Part shown: piece by piece, positions 1 through 11,639 of the stretch | How the letters are laid out: every line of letters starts with the position of its first letter | Position numbering within the stretch: the stretch's first letter is position 1 | Assembly (NCBI GenBank): GCA_017607445.1 | Contig: JAEVHH010000001.1 | Span: forward strand, 7,068,001 to 7,132,000 | Origin: Histoplasma ohiense | Taxonomy: Eukaryota; Ascomycota; Eurotiomycetes; Onygenales; Ajellomycetaceae | Reading direction: 5' to 3' | DNA: 64,000 bases | The notes under the pieces: model-generated | What the model was told of the DNA's origin: nothing | Database searches by the model: none | What the model saw: only the letters and a program-made list of their open reading frames with translations | Position numbers and translations under genes: made by a program

Positions 1-910
1 CTCTGCTGAAGAATTCAACATGTCTAAGAAGAGACGTACCTTTAGATAGGCAATAATTCTACCGATTGGAACCGATGTGGTTGGAGTTAACTTAGTGCTG
101 TGGGCTTTATTACTGCTTCAACGCCATCTTTGTGAGCAATTAATTTACATAATCATTTTTATTGTTGATGGCTGCTCATTTTGCCAACTTTCTACCGAAG
201 TTCCTGTACAGGAATTAGCTATTATAAATAGGATTTCATGACAAGAAGGATCGATTCACATTCACATTTTGTATTCCTTGCCTGACATAATTCCCAACGA
301 GTCGAACAGCAAATTCTTCCACCTACTAAAATACTTGAATCCAGTTTGACGCCTTTACGTAGCCAAAATATCATTCAATCCTAGTCACAACACATTTATA
401 TTTCATTGTAATAGGTTATGCTAGCCTTGTTGGGGGGTTTGGATTGGTTCGTCCCCTCTACTACCAGCATGGCGCTGGTGTGAGAGAGCTCTTTTGCCCC
501 AGTGGCCTAACAAGCCTTTGTTTGAGGCTTATGTATACTGATTACTAAGACCTGATGCATCTTCCCTGGCAGCCAGCACTTACCATATCTGCAACACTGG
601 TTGGTTGGCCTGTTTTAATCCTAAATGGGAATAGCTGCCTTCCTCAAAATACGATTTCAATCTTCCTATTTTTCCGTCGCGATCGAATAGGATTAATCTC
701 CACCTGGTTCCTCGCTCAGTGGTCGATCTGTTTTCCACATCAGAGCCAAGCCAGATCAACCCTTTGATCAGTATCTGTTCCTAATCAGCTATCTTCTCTC
801 ACAAGTATCATACATCATAACTTTCTAACAATTCTGCATTTTTGTTCCTGTCCCATTCATCACAGCAACTCCTAGTTAGCCTCGCATCAACCCAATGGTA
901 TACCATCAAA
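1..910. other. Intergenic region upstream of the kinase gene; no gene seen
   Basis: Base composition is normal here: CpG, GG and CC are all present and there is no sign of RIP. Only short open frames occur, and none has a recognisable motif or good coding character. The last few hundred bases presumably hold the promoter and 5' leader of the kinase gene, but I cannot name a specific element. Confidence 0.5.
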
Positions 911-3349
911 ATGGCGGGACTTTCACAAGAAGATCGCAACATTATCAAGAACCATCCTCTAACCAGCTCAGTCAATCATTTACAAGGCGTGCTTCAGGAA
1001 GCTGAAAAAATCTATGAGTCACGTCTAATTTCCTATGATGATGCTGTTGATAGCCTTGACCAACTCTATCGGGGAGCGACTTCGGGACTCCTCTCTGTTT
1101 TACAGAAAGAGGGTGCAGCTTGTAACCTTCACTCACGGATAGGTGATGGGAAATTGGAGTCTGATCTAGGACACTTAGTTGAGCGTCTCAAAAAAACAAA
1201 AGGAATCTTCAAATATGATGACTACCGGCCTCTAGTACACCTGGTCATCCAAAGGCTCCCAGACAATGAAATCCAGGATGTTGATAAATGGAACATCGAC
1301 ATCTGGAAAGCTGTATTTAACCTCATTGACAACATCTCTCAATCAACTCCTCCAACGAGCATCCCACCCTCCTATGACAGCACGCCAGTCAAATCCACCT
1401 CATCATCGCAGAAAGGCTCCGAGCAGATGTGTAAGTTGGTGAATCCAAGAATCTTTGAGGAGATATGTGGCTGCACATTTCGAGATGTTGAGGGCTTCTT
1501 TGACAAATACTTTGAGGAGAAGAATTGGAGTGACAAAGCAGATACCATCTGTCGATGTGTGTTAGACCCAGACAGCAACAGTAATTGGGCCCAGTTTCCT
1601 GATCCTCCTACACAGAGCAATGTCCTCGCCTGGTGGTTTCATCTTCAAGAAGACCTTCTCTCAGAATCACGCAGCATCTACTACACCACAGCAAGCAAAG
1701 CAGATCTTACTGATTCACAGGCAGAACAGCAAGTCGACCTTCTTTTGCGAGCTAGAGGTGGAAGCCCCTTGCAAAACAAACACAACTGGACAGACATCCT
1801 GGTGGTTGGTGAGCTTAAAAAACCTGAGGAGAAGCTTGGGACCAAAGCCACATTACTGCAGATAGGCTGCTACGTGCGTGAGGTCTTCGCTGCGCAGCCC
1901 ACCCGGCGGTTTGTCCATGCATTCACCATCTGCGGGACCAAGATGGAGGCGTGGGTGTTTGACCGCTCGGGTCCCTACAGCTCGGGCATCATCGATGTCT
2001 ATACAAACTCGAGACAGTTCTTTCAGGTGCTTATGGGCTACACCATGATGAGCGACGAGGAGCTGGGGCTAGACACCTTTATTGCTAGGGATGAAGAGGG
2101 CATCAAATTGATGACTGTCAAAAGGCCTGGACACTCAGAGGAAACAGTGCTGCGGCTGGGTGAAATGCTTTCCTTTCAACATGCCATTGTGTGTCGCGGG
2201 ACTACATGTTTTCTCGCAGATGATGGAGAGGTCGTAGTCAAATTCTCGTGGGTATCGGACAAGCGGCGCCCAGAGGTGGAACTCCTCAAGCTAGCGAGTA
2301 AAAAAAATGTCCAAGGGGTCGCCAGGATCATTGGCCACAGTACCATCACCAGCATCGCCAACCTGCGCAGCGGCCTGACCTTCGACGACAAGCGCCACGA
2401 CTTCAAAAGCGCCCCCCCCAGTACAGTCTCCTCATTTCATCAATCTCAGCCCTTAGATATTCATCGAAAATCATCTTCCAAGAAACGCAGATCTCCGGAC
2501 AAAGGGATGCAGGCGTCCAAACGATCGCGTTTCATTAATCAATCGTCGAGTGACACTCAGCAGGAGAATGAACTAGCTTTCTCTGTTCAGTCAGTGCACA
2601 AGCCAAGTCTCTTCGACAGGAATGGCGAGGAACTCTATGACAACCGTGTCCTCCGCTGTCTTGTGATATCGCCCGCTGGCCGGCCAATCTACAAGTACAA
2701 ATCGCCCTTGGAGCTGCTCATGGCACTTCGCGATGCAATAAAGGCGCACAGGTCTCTTTACCTAGATGGGAACATCCTTCATAGGGATATTTCAGAGAAC
2801 AATATAATAATAACCAATCCAGACAAGGCGGATGGTCACTCGGGCATGCTAATCGATCTGGATCTTGCCAAGGAAATTGGGAGCGGGCGCAGTGGCGCAC
2901 GCCACCAGATCGGCATGATGGAGTTCATGGCGATTGAGGTGCTGCTCAATATCGACCATACCTATCGGCATGATCTCGAATCGTTCTTCTACGTCCTTAT
3001 CTGGCAATGTGCCCGTCATGGTTGGGAAAAACTAGATGAGCTACAGAGGCAGAGACAGGATCGGCTGAAAGACAGCATGTTGAAAAAGTGGTATAGTAGC
3101 ACCTTCAGGGATATTGCAACTTATAAACGAGGCAACATGGAAGCTGGCGGATTTGAATACCTTCTGCAGGAGTTTCCACCGGGATTCGAGTGCGTCAAAC
3201 CCCTCTGCAGGACCATACGAGGCGTGATGTTTCCTCATGGGAAGGAAGGACTTATTGTTGGAACACCCCAAGACCCAAAAAGGTTATATGATCCTATTAT
3301 TAAGGCGTATGATGATGCGATAGCTCTGATTGAAACCGAATATGAATAA
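911..3349 (+). CDS. Fungal-specific FunK1-type protein kinase, 812 aa
   Basis: This is a single-exon gene for an 812-residue protein. The open frame continues 23 codons upstream, but the first ATG is at 911 in a good context (purine at -3, G at +4), so I start there. Visible kinase landmarks are VVVKF with a candidate beta-3 lysine at K444, a candidate helix-C glutamate at E455, the catalytic loop HRDIS-NN at residues 624-631, IDLDLA at 648-653 in place of DFG, then FMAIEVL and YRHDLESFFYVLIW. That last stretch, following an HRDxSxxN loop, is typical of the FunK1 family (Pkinase_fungal), which is expanded in many Pezizomycotina and Agaricomycetes. Residues about 520-541 form a Lys/Arg-rich insert that could be a nuclear localisation signal. 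There are no in-frame stops and no RIP-like base loss, unlike the DNA from 4.8 kb on. It is probably an active Ser/Thr kinase, but substrates are unknown. Confidence 0.9.
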   Translation: MAGLSQEDRNIIKNHPLTSSVNHLQGVLQEAEKIYESRLISYDDAVDSLDQLYRGATSGLLSVLQKEGAACNLHSRIGDGKLESDLGHLVERLKKTKGIFKYDDYRPLVHLVIQRLPDNEIQDVDKWNIDIWKAVFNLIDNISQSTPPTSIPPSYDSTPVKSTSSSQKGSEQMCKLVNPRIFEEICGCTFRDVEGFFDKYFEEKNWSDKADTICRCVLDPDSNSNWAQFPDPPTQSNVLAWWFHLQEDLLSESRSIYYTTASKADLTDSQAEQQVDLLLRARGGSPLQNKHNWTDILVVGELKKPEEKLGTKATLLQIGCYVREVFAAQPTRRFVHAFTICGTKMEAWVFDRSGPYSSGIIDVYTNSRQFFQVLMGYTMMSDEELGLDTFIARDEEGIKLMTVKRPGHSEETVLRLGEMLSFQHAIVCRGTTCFLADDGEVVVKFSWVSDKRRPEVELLKLASKKNVQGVARIIGHSTITSIANLRSGLTFDDKRHDFKSAPPSTVSSFHQSQPLDIHRKSSSKKRRSPDKGMQASKRSRFINQSSSDTQQENELAFSVQSVHKPSLFDRNGEELYDNRVLRCLVISPAGRPIYKYKSPLELLMALRDAIKAHRSLYLDGNILHRDISENNIIITNPDKADGHSGMLIDLDLAKEIGSGRSGARHQIGMMEFMAIEVLLNIDHTYRHDLESFFYVLIWQCARHGWEKLDELQRQRQDRLKDSMLKKWYSSTFRDIATYKRGNMEAGGFEYLLQEFPPGFECVKPLCRTIRGVMFPHGKEGLIVGTPQDPKRLYDPIIKAYDDAIALIETEYE

Positions 3350-4432
3350 GTATCGTTTATATTAGTTAGCCTGCTCAATGCATATCAATTAGTCTACATA
3401 ACTAGGCCATTTTACAACTCAAGGCAACAATGTTTTGAGCCCAGTTTCGTTACAAACTTCAAATCATTCGAAAGTTGTGGCGGAGAATTTATTGGCAAAG
3501 TGTGTATATTGGCGCCTTGAGGGATATTCCAAGCCTTGCGCGGCTGAAATTTATGACTGCCAGCGGCGCGGTCAATACTACAACAAAGTTCGCAACAAGA
3601 GTAGCTGCCAATAACAGCAAAATCCGCTTCATCTGTGTATACAATTGTTAAGATACAAGTGATAGTAGTATGTTCATTGTTGTTATTCTATTCTGTTCTG
3701 TATATTCTAGCCGAGGCAGAATGCTCAATATATATACAGATACATGTAAGACTTTCAGATCTCTTACACGTGTTTCAACAACCGTGATACTCAACAACAA
3801 TTTTGAGGTCCATTTACATGCGATAACAACTAAATTTAAGAAATTAAAATGCCCTAACGAACGAATACAAGCAACATCATCAAAGCCTATTTCGTTCCCG
3901 CACCGGTTGCATGCTTGAGGACGACGGAGGCGACATTCAAGATATACTGCTTGAGGAAGCGGTTGACATTCCTCGACCCACCCTAGCGAGAGTGGCCACA
4001 TTCATGGTTTGCCCTAAGATTTTGGATTGTTTCCGCAACCAAGACGTTTCTCCGATCCAGGGTAGGTTCCAAAGGAAGAGAAGGCGAAGCATGGCGCAGG
4101 GCCTCCTTGGATATTTCCAACGAACGATTTGTGGCACAATGACCAAGGGAAGGGGTACTATGGCCGGTGCTTAAGGACATGTGCAGTAGGTCCAGTGACC
4201 TCGGTTGCCATGCTGGAGGCAGAAGCCAATAGGCCTGACGGGTCCATAGATCGCGGTCCATGGACCTGGTAGGCCCAAAGACGGCTAACTTGTGGCCATG
4301 CTGGCCTATGGACGGCAGAGGCCATTGAACCGATTTCTATGGCCCTGTAGCGACCCAGGACCCACGGCCCATGACCACACGATGTAGTCCCTGGCCTTTT
4401 GTCAACCTTCTTCTGCCATTGTGCCTCTGGCT
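3350..4432. other. Intergenic region between the kinase gene and the first transposon remnant
   Basis: The DNA is not RIP-mutated. Short overlapping open frames near 3650-4260 have no recognisable motif and lie in conflicting frames, so I call no gene. Around 4180-4400 phrases such as 'ggccatgctggcctatgga' recur in degenerate form, suggesting a weak local repeat. Confidence 0.45.
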
Positions 4433-4587
4433 TGATTGATTGATTGATTTATTCATAGACTGTCCCCGCCGCCCTCCGAGTCGAATTGTAGGAGGATAAC
4501 GTTGTTGTTCATTACTAAACTAACTACGCGAGAGCAACACAATATGTTGGGGGGCACGTGATAGGGTAGCCGTAGTACCCACTAACA
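4433..4587 (-). repeat. Putative 3' LTR of a Ty1/copia element
   Basis: Read on the minus strand, this segment starts TGTTAGTGGG directly after a polypurine tract (seven G, 4588-4594 in complement), as expected for a 3' LTR downstream of the copia pol fragment at 4785-5333. The far end is placed at the (tgat)n run near 4433 because it gives a TG...CA element. That end is uncertain and no TSD was found. The LTR is rich in CpG and unmutated. Confidence 0.55.
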
Positions 4588-4784
4588 CCCCCCCGTGCTA
4601 CGGCGCCGCCAAAGCTCTGCCGCCCGGGGGCCCCCCTCGCTCAATTCTTCTAAAAACGCAATAATAATTAATTACAAGAATCGGACCCTGATTTCCTCTT
4701 TGGGAATAGGCGCCCGTACGGCAATAACTGTAAAAAACAGGATAACACAAGCAGAATCTGTAATTTCTCATACCCTCATTACCT

Positions 4785-5333
4785 TCACCCCTTCTTGCCA
4801 ATTTCTATTAAGCCAATCCTCTTAACAAATTCTTCGAAGGCAGGCCTTGCCAGTGGCTTGGTGAGGCCATCAGCTATATTGGCTGTAGAACCAACATGTT
4901 CCATCATGATTTCATCTTTTTCAATCAAATCATGAAGAATATGATATCTGATCTCAATGTGGTGTGATCTTCTTGTCAAGAATTCTTCTTTTGCCAGATC
5001 TATTGTGCTCTTGTTGTCAATTCACAGATATGAGCATATCTTTGCTTTTCCCTCTATCAATTCAGCATCATATAACATGTCATTCAGTCAGATTACTTTG
5101 CACACTGTTTCATTTGCTGCAATATACTCAGCCTCAGTGATTGATTTTGCAACTGAAATCTGTTGTTGTGATCATCATGAGATTGATGATTCATTCAGTA
5201 GAATAATGTAATCTATAGTTGACTTGTATTGAGAATCTGCTTCTGCTCAATCTGAGTTGCTGTAGACTATAGAACTGAGTCTCTCAATTGTCTTTTTCTT
5301 GTACAGAATTTCATAATTCTTTATCTTCTTGAT
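4785..5333 (-). pseudogene. Ty1/copia pol fragment: C-terminal RNase H domain
   Basis: On the minus strand the translation gives the end of a copia polyprotein: YSNSD, a KST-IDYIILLN segment, the diagnostic TEAEYIA motif, then HHIEIRYHILHDL and NIADGLTKPLARPAF, ending IGKKG with a TGA stop. In copia elements this is the RNase H region just upstream of the 3' LTR, which lies next to it here. Trp codons before TEAEYIA have become TGA. Everything upstream (gag, protease, integrase, RT) is missing, and the fragment abuts LINE sequence at 5334. CpG, GG and CC are common near 4785 and fade out towards 5300, so damage increases away from the host gene. Confidence 0.85.
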
Positions 5334-5728
5334 TTATTTGTTTGTTTATTTGTATTGATTTAATGTTCTGAAGAAAACACAGGCAGTGTCTGTGTTTCAG
5401 AAGCCTTTCAAAGAATATGAAGATATACTACACTGAAGAGATTTCTATATACACAAAGAGAGAGAAAACAGAATTCAGATAGCAACTCTTGAGAAGACTC
5501 AGTTTATTGAAAAAAATTTTACTAAACTGTGTATTCACTTTTAATCTGATGTATGATTATTTATGATGAAGCTATAGTGTGATTTTTAAGAAGACTGCTG
5601 CTGATGTATCTGAAAGATTTTATAGTGAATAGAGAGAAATAACTTTCTCAGCTGATTAGAAAACTGTCTGCACTTCTAATAGCAGAAGAAAGATAGATAA
5701 GATAGATGAAAGAAAAAAAAAAAATTTT
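5334..5728 (-). mobile_element. 5'-truncated LINE copy (3' end only)
   Basis: This matches the 3' end of the full-length LINE at 52266-52660 along its whole length. On the minus strand it ends in the same A-rich CAAA-type tail (tgtttgtttatttgtattgat on the plus strand). The copy is heavily mutated: the LINE reads gggcatggagacatgct where this copy reads gaatatgaagatatact. It contains only 3' UTR and no coding sequence, and is cut on the right by a gypsy LTR. Confidence 0.8.
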
Positions 5729-6674
5729 TATAACAGATTAGTATTTATTAGTAATTAACTTATACAATCAACTTCTTTTCTGCACCTGCTCATTTCTGAT
5801 CATTGTGATTTTGTATAACTCTCAATATTCTTCCACTTCATGCTCTGCATTCATATAGTCTTTAACAATTTTTTCATATAGCTCTTAACATTCTTCTGCT
5901 CTGTACTCTGTGCTTGTATAGTCTCTAACAATTCCTTCATATAGCTTTCAATGATTCTCTCATCTCATACTTCACACTCATATAGTTTCTAATAATTCTT
6001 CTATATAGCTCTCAATGATTCTTCTGTTTCATATTTTATATTTATATAGTTTCTAATGATTTTTCTGTATAGCTTTTAATGTTCTTTCATTCTGCACTTC
6101 ACTGTAAAGCAGCTTCTGATATTCTTTCATTTCAAATTTCTCTTTATAAGAATTCTCTTTGTATGATCTTTTCTTCTGATTTCTTTTCTCTTTCTTTTCT
6201 TAATCAATTCATAATCTGTAATTAGAATAGTATCAAATTGTTAATTGAAGTATATTTATTACATTACAAATTGATTCTTCTGTATTTAAGATCTGAGTGT
6301 CTTGTTATTAGTTTTTACATTTAAGTACATTGTTTAAGATCTGAGTGTCTCATTATCAATTCTTACATCTGAGTATGTTGTTTATAGATCTGAGTGTCTA
6401 GTCATTACAAGAAATTTTTTGTGAATCTGAATGCTTTTATCATTAATTATATAGACTGTTGTATCTAAGTATCTGAAACATAATTGACTGTGTTCTACAA
6501 AATCTGAGTATCTACAAACTGTAACACTGCAAATAGCATTCATGAAAAAGCTTGATAAAGCTTAGCATCACAACACTGTGAATAGTGTCTGTGAGAGAAT
6601 CAAATGTCTGTAAATATTCTCTTTTTTTTTTTTTATATGTTTTTAGATATTGAAATGAACTATAAACAATTCTA
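5729..6674 (+). mobile_element. Gypsy-A fragment: 5' LTR, leader and first codons of gag
   Basis: A 535-bp LTR of the A family runs from 5729 (TATAACAG, a mutated TGTGACAG) to 6263 (TTACA). It is followed by the same leader seen in Gypsy-A0 and A1, and by a gag start ATG about 20 bases before the end. At 6675 the 5' LTR of Gypsy-A0 begins. The rest of this element is not found on the other side of A0, so this is a truncated copy, not a simple host for A0. Confidence 0.8.
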
Positions 6675-7181
6675 TGTGACAGATTAGCATCTGTTAGTAA
6701 TTAACTTATGCAATCAACTTCTCTTCTGCACTCATTTGTTTCTGACTGTTGTGATTTTGTGTAACTCTTGATGTTCTTCTGCTCTGTGCTTCACACTTGT
6801 GTAGTTTCTAACAATTCTTCTGTATAGCTCTTAATGTTCTTCTACTCTGTGCTCTGCACTTGTATAGTCTTTAATGATTCTTCTATATAGCTTCTAATGT
6901 TCTTCTGCTCTGTGTTCTGTGTTTGTGTAGTCTCTAATGATTTTTCTGTGTAGCTTTCAATGATTCTTCTGCTCTATACTCTGCACTTGTGTAGTTTCTA
7001 ATAATTCTTATGTGTAGCTTTTAATGTTCTTTCATTCTGCACTTCACTGTAAAGCAGCTTCTGATATTCTTTCACTCTGAAATTCTCTCTATAAAAATTC
7101 TCTTTGTATAATCTTTTCTTCTGATTTCTTTTCTCTTTCTTTTCTTAATCAATTTGTAATCTGTAATTAGAATAGTATCAA
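6675..7181 (+). repeat. 5' LTR of Gypsy-A0, first 507 bp (split by hAT-1)
   Basis: The segment begins TGTGACAG and is colinear with the A-family LTRs. It breaks after agtatcaa at 7181, and the missing 27 bp, ending TTACA, is at 39381-39407. Confidence 0.85.
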
Positions 7182-7411
7182 TAGGCTGGCCGGTGGGACC
7201 ATGAATTTCACATTTGATTTGGTTTGATTTGGTCTCAGTCCATTTCTTGGCATGATTTCCAGTGGGATCAGAATCAGAATGGGAGTGTAAAGGGATCAAA
7301 ATTTTCAGAAATGAAGTGTAAAAGAACCAGATTTAGATCTAACATGACTATTATGAAACCAACAAAATTTATTATTCCATGCAAAGTGACTGACTATGAA
7401 AAACAAGAATG

Positions 7412-7945
7412 TGTAACGGGTGTACTTCAATTAACAATTTGATACTATCCTAATTACAGATTATGAATTGATTAAGGAAAGAAAGAGAAAAGAAATCAGA
7501 AGAAAAGGTCATACAAAGAGAGTTCTTATAGAAGAAAGTTCTGAGTGGAAGAATATCAAAAGTCACTCCACAGTGAAGTGCAGAGTGGAAGAACATTAAG
7601 AGATACATGTAAGAATTGTTAGAAGCTACATAAGTGTGGAATATGAAGTGGAAGAATCATTGAGAGCTATATGAAAAAATTGTTAGAGACTACACAAGCA
7701 CAGAACACAGAGCAGAAGAATATAAGAAGCTATATGAAAGAATTGTTAGAGACTACACAAGTGCAGAGCACAGAGTGGAAGAACATTAAAAGCTACACAG
7801 AAGAATTGTTAGAAACTATACAAATGCAGAGCATGGAGTGAAAGAACATCAAAAATTACATGAGATCACAATGATCAGAAACAAGCAGATGCAAAAGAGA
7901 AGTTGATTGTGTAAGTTAATTACTAACAGATACTAACTCATCACA
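7412..7945 (-). repeat. 3' LTR of Gypsy-A1
   Basis: 534 bp, from TGTAACGGGT to TCACA on the plus strand. It retains a CpG in taacgggt at its outer edge, whereas the sister LTR reads taataaatg at the same place. Confidence 0.9.
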
Positions 7946-7959
7946 TTATCCCTCTCTAC

Positions 7960-10900
7960 TGAAATGAGTGAGGACTTGTAGATGTTGAGAATGATGATGT
8001 TCTTCAAGATAGATGCAGATTCCCAGATTGAACAATCATATTCTATTCATTTGATGAGATATTCATGATGACAGTGGTTGATTCTATTGTCAAGAATTGT
8101 TTTGATTTCTCACTTGAGTTTATTGTCTTCTTCTATAATGATGAGTAGCTGTCAATTGAAGGTTCTCTGTGAGGGGAATGAATCCTCAGCTGTGGATTGA
8201 AGCAGGTTTGTATGAAAGACATTGTGAATATCAGATGAGATGTTGAGTTGATAATCATGTGTATCTAGCACTTTCTTCATCATATACTTAATATGATGAT
8301 AATCTAGTATATGCAAGAAGTGATCTGTTCTTATGTTCTTGAGATTCAGTCAGACTTTGTCTTCTACATAATATTGAGTCACAGAACTTCTTCTGATATT
8401 TGTTTGATTCTTATAATTTTACTAAGTATTGATCATTGAAGCTTCTGCTTATTCACAGACTTTCTTCAGCTTGCTCATGATGTTCTCTGCTGTCTGTATG
8501 AGGCTGTGGGTGTACATGGTTTCTCAGAGAGTCTCAGAGAAGTTCAGAATCTCTAAGTTGTATTTATATAGAAGAAAGAATGAGCTTACATCTGTCATAG
8601 CAGAATCTCAACTGTTAATCACAATCTCAGTGTGTGACAGCAGATTACTTCAGTTGTTTTGTATGTAATTGCAGAACTTATAAAGAATGTTCTTTATCAT
8701 TTGTATTATCCTCTCAGTAGCTCCATCAGTCTCTGAGTGATACATCATTGATAACTTTCATTTGATTCTTAATAATTGGTATACATGGGCTCAGAGTGCA
8801 CTGACAAATTGACTGTCTCTATCTGATATAATGAATGAAAGCAGACTGTGTATACAATAGAACAGACTTCTGATAAAGACATCTGTAACTACTTCAGTGT
8901 CCATCTTATCACAGAGCTGTAGTATTACACCCTTGCTGAGTCAGTCAACAATGACTAGAATGTTCATAGAACCTCTGTTTTTGAGTAAAGAAACTGCAAA
9001 ATTGATAGCTATATCACATCAAGTTCAGTTGAGAACAGATAGAGACTTCAGCATCTCTTTTTGATATTCATATCATACTGTCACTGAGTCACAGTGATCA
9101 CAGTTGTGTATGAACTGATGTATATCTTTCAACATATCTGATCAGTAGAATTCTCAGATGACAATGTTGTATATAATTTCACATTCTGAGTGTCTGATCA
9201 TTGATGAGTTATGAATTTCTTATATGATCTGTGTTTGTAGAGATTCTGAATCAGAGACTCATCATCTATCTCAAAAGTGTAAGCAGTTGTCATCATCAAT
9301 TGAACATGCTGAGATATCTGTTCTTGAATATACATTTGCAGAGAATCAAGATGCTCTGTTTTGTACAGCTTTGATGACTTATTGTCAGAATTCATCTGCT
9401 TCTACTGCTAGCTTTCATTATTCTTTGAGCAAGGGTTCTTGAGCTTGGAACTGATTGATATGTACATGGGGTTCATCTGATTGTGTAGAACTTTCTATGA
9501 TTGCAGAGTTGATTAATTAATACTTTTGATGTTTTCATCTGTTGTTCAAGTCATCAGATGGCATATCTTATTCTCAGTGAGACAGAGCATCTGCAAGAGT
9601 GTTCTCTACTTCAGATCAATAATAAATTGTGAATGAAAAATGGCTAAGAAACAATGACCAACACATATGCCTTTCAGTGAGCTTACAAGTGATTGTGAAG
9701 TACTTTAAATTCTTATGATTGATAACAATCTCAAACTTTTCAACACTCATAAGTTCAGACTTTCATTCTTTGAAATATTGTATGATTGCTAGAAGCTTCT
9801 TGTTATAGATCTCATAGTTGCATTCAGCAGATGACATCTTTTTTGAGATGAAGACACAGAATTGTAGAACATCTTCATTATTATATTACATCAGTGCTTC
9901 ATCTACTATATAATCTGAGGCATTCATTTCAAGAATTGTATGCTTATCTGAATTGAATAATTGCAGCATCAGAGTATTTGTGAATATATGCTTCAGCTTT
10001 TTGAATACTGCATCTGCTTTGTCAGTTCATTGAAACACAGTATCTTTCTGAGTCAGATTCATCAGTGGTTGTACAATATTGGAGAAGTTTTTGATGAATC
10101 TTCAGTAGAAGTTGACAAATTCTAGAAAGCTTCTAGTTTCTTTTACTGAAACTGATGTCTCTCAGTTGAGAATTGCTTCCATCTTCTTAGAATTCATATA
10201 TACATCTTTTTCAGCTTTGATGATGAATTCTAGATAGATTGTAGACTTGATTTCAAAGTCACATTTGTCAATGTCCACTTGCAGTCTGACTTTTTGTAGG
10301 CAGTCAAGCACTTGTTGTACATGTTTGTGATGCTCAGTGAGTGATTCATTGATGAAGATCAGAATATTATTCATATACACTGAGACAATCTCATTGAGCA
10401 GATCTTATAGAGCTCAGTTAATGTATTTCTGAAATGTGCTTGAAGTGTTCACTAATTCAAAGAGAGTCACTGTCCATTCATATAATCTGTAACACATACA
10501 AAAAGCAGTTAGTCATTCATCATCTTCATTAATTCTTATCTTATAGAAGGCTGTAGAGATGTCAAGCTTTGTAAATTATTTTGCTTTTTCTACTCATTTG
10601 AATGTTTCATTGATGAGTGGAAGAGAGTATTGATTCTTTCATGTAATCTTGTTGAGTTCTCAGTAGTCAACACAGAATCATAAACCTTCTTCTGATTTCT
10701 TTGTGAACAGTACAGATGCTGTGGTGGATGAGTTGCTAATACAAATGAAGCCTTTGTTTAATAGTCTGTTGAGTATTTTTCATAGAATGAGAAGCTCATT
10801 GTGTGATATACTGTAGAGAGAATCTCAGAGTGATTGTGAGTTTTTACTATTTTTCTTGATGAGCTCAATTGTATGATCTATACTGAGTTCTCAGTGAGAA

Positions 10901-11511
10901 GAAAGCTTTTCAGCTTCTTTTTTGTTGAACATATCTGTGAAGTCTTTGTATGATTCAGATAGTTTTTTGCATGATTTCTTGAAATCTTTGAGTTCTAGCT
11001 TTTCTAACACTTTTTTGATATCTGCTATACTAGCAGTGAACACTTGGACATTCTTCTTCTCATGCACTTGATGAATTAGTAGTTTGTACACTTCTGCTGA
11101 TATCTGGATGAGATCAGCAGTTCTATTGACATTCTTCTTGTAAACACAGTCATCTTCTGAGAAAATAAGACAGTGATTGCATGCATTCAACAAGGTTTCA
11201 AATTCTGTGAGTCATAATAGACTGAGCATTAGATCATACTCAAGATTTTGTATTTTATATACATATATATTCTTTTTCTCATGTTCTTCTATGTTGACAT
11301 TAAATCTTATCATGTTGTAGAAGGTGGATTCTCTGAAGCTGTCAAATTCACTGAGCTTACACAGTTTGAAAAAGAGAATATGCTGAAGCTTATGCTTCTC
11401 AACCAGCTGAGTGTCTATAAGAGTGTAGTGAAGAAAACCACTGTCTATCATTGCTTGTATATTGACTAAGCTATTTACAATGACAGAGATTATGATTGTG
11501 TTCACTTGCAT
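7960..11511 (-). pseudogene. Gypsy-A1 protease-RT-RNase H-integrase-chromodomain region
   Basis: On the minus strand the region begins with a retropepsin segment (QAMIDSGFLHYTLID, 11212-11511) that still has the catalytic DSG. It is followed by RT with Y-M-N-N at 10366-10377 in place of the expected YxDD, then RNase H, the integrase region (about 9400-8500) and a chromodomain near 8180-7990 (EYLIK-IEYD, IWESASILKN). In-frame stops are mostly TGA, at places where Trp or Arg would be expected. The two catalytic Asp-to-Asn changes and the stops make it non-functional. In A-family elements the chromodomain is the last part of pol and there is no accessory gene before the LTR. Confidence 0.85.
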
Positions 11512-11639
11512 CTTCTGCTTGAATCTTCAGCTAGCTTTCTGCTCCTTGAGCTCTTGTCTGTGTTTTAGAGTGAGAGCTTGTCTTTTCTCTATTCTTGTCT
11601 ATCTGCAGATGACACAGTGTTTATGTATGGTGGGGGTTT

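Noticed and set aside
555..767. 70-codon open frame upstream of the kinase gene
   Set aside because: No motif, no supporting signals; it probably lies in promoter or leader DNA.
3648..4261. Several overlapping open frames downstream of the kinase gene
   Set aside because: They are short, lie in opposing frames over the same bases, and show no motif, intron signal or coding bias.
5020..5700. Many regular short phrases in AT-rich DNA resembling CRISPR or satellite arrays
   Set aside because: The phrases come from reduced sequence complexity after RIP and from element ends. No regular repeat-spacer pattern exists, and the DNA is fungal.
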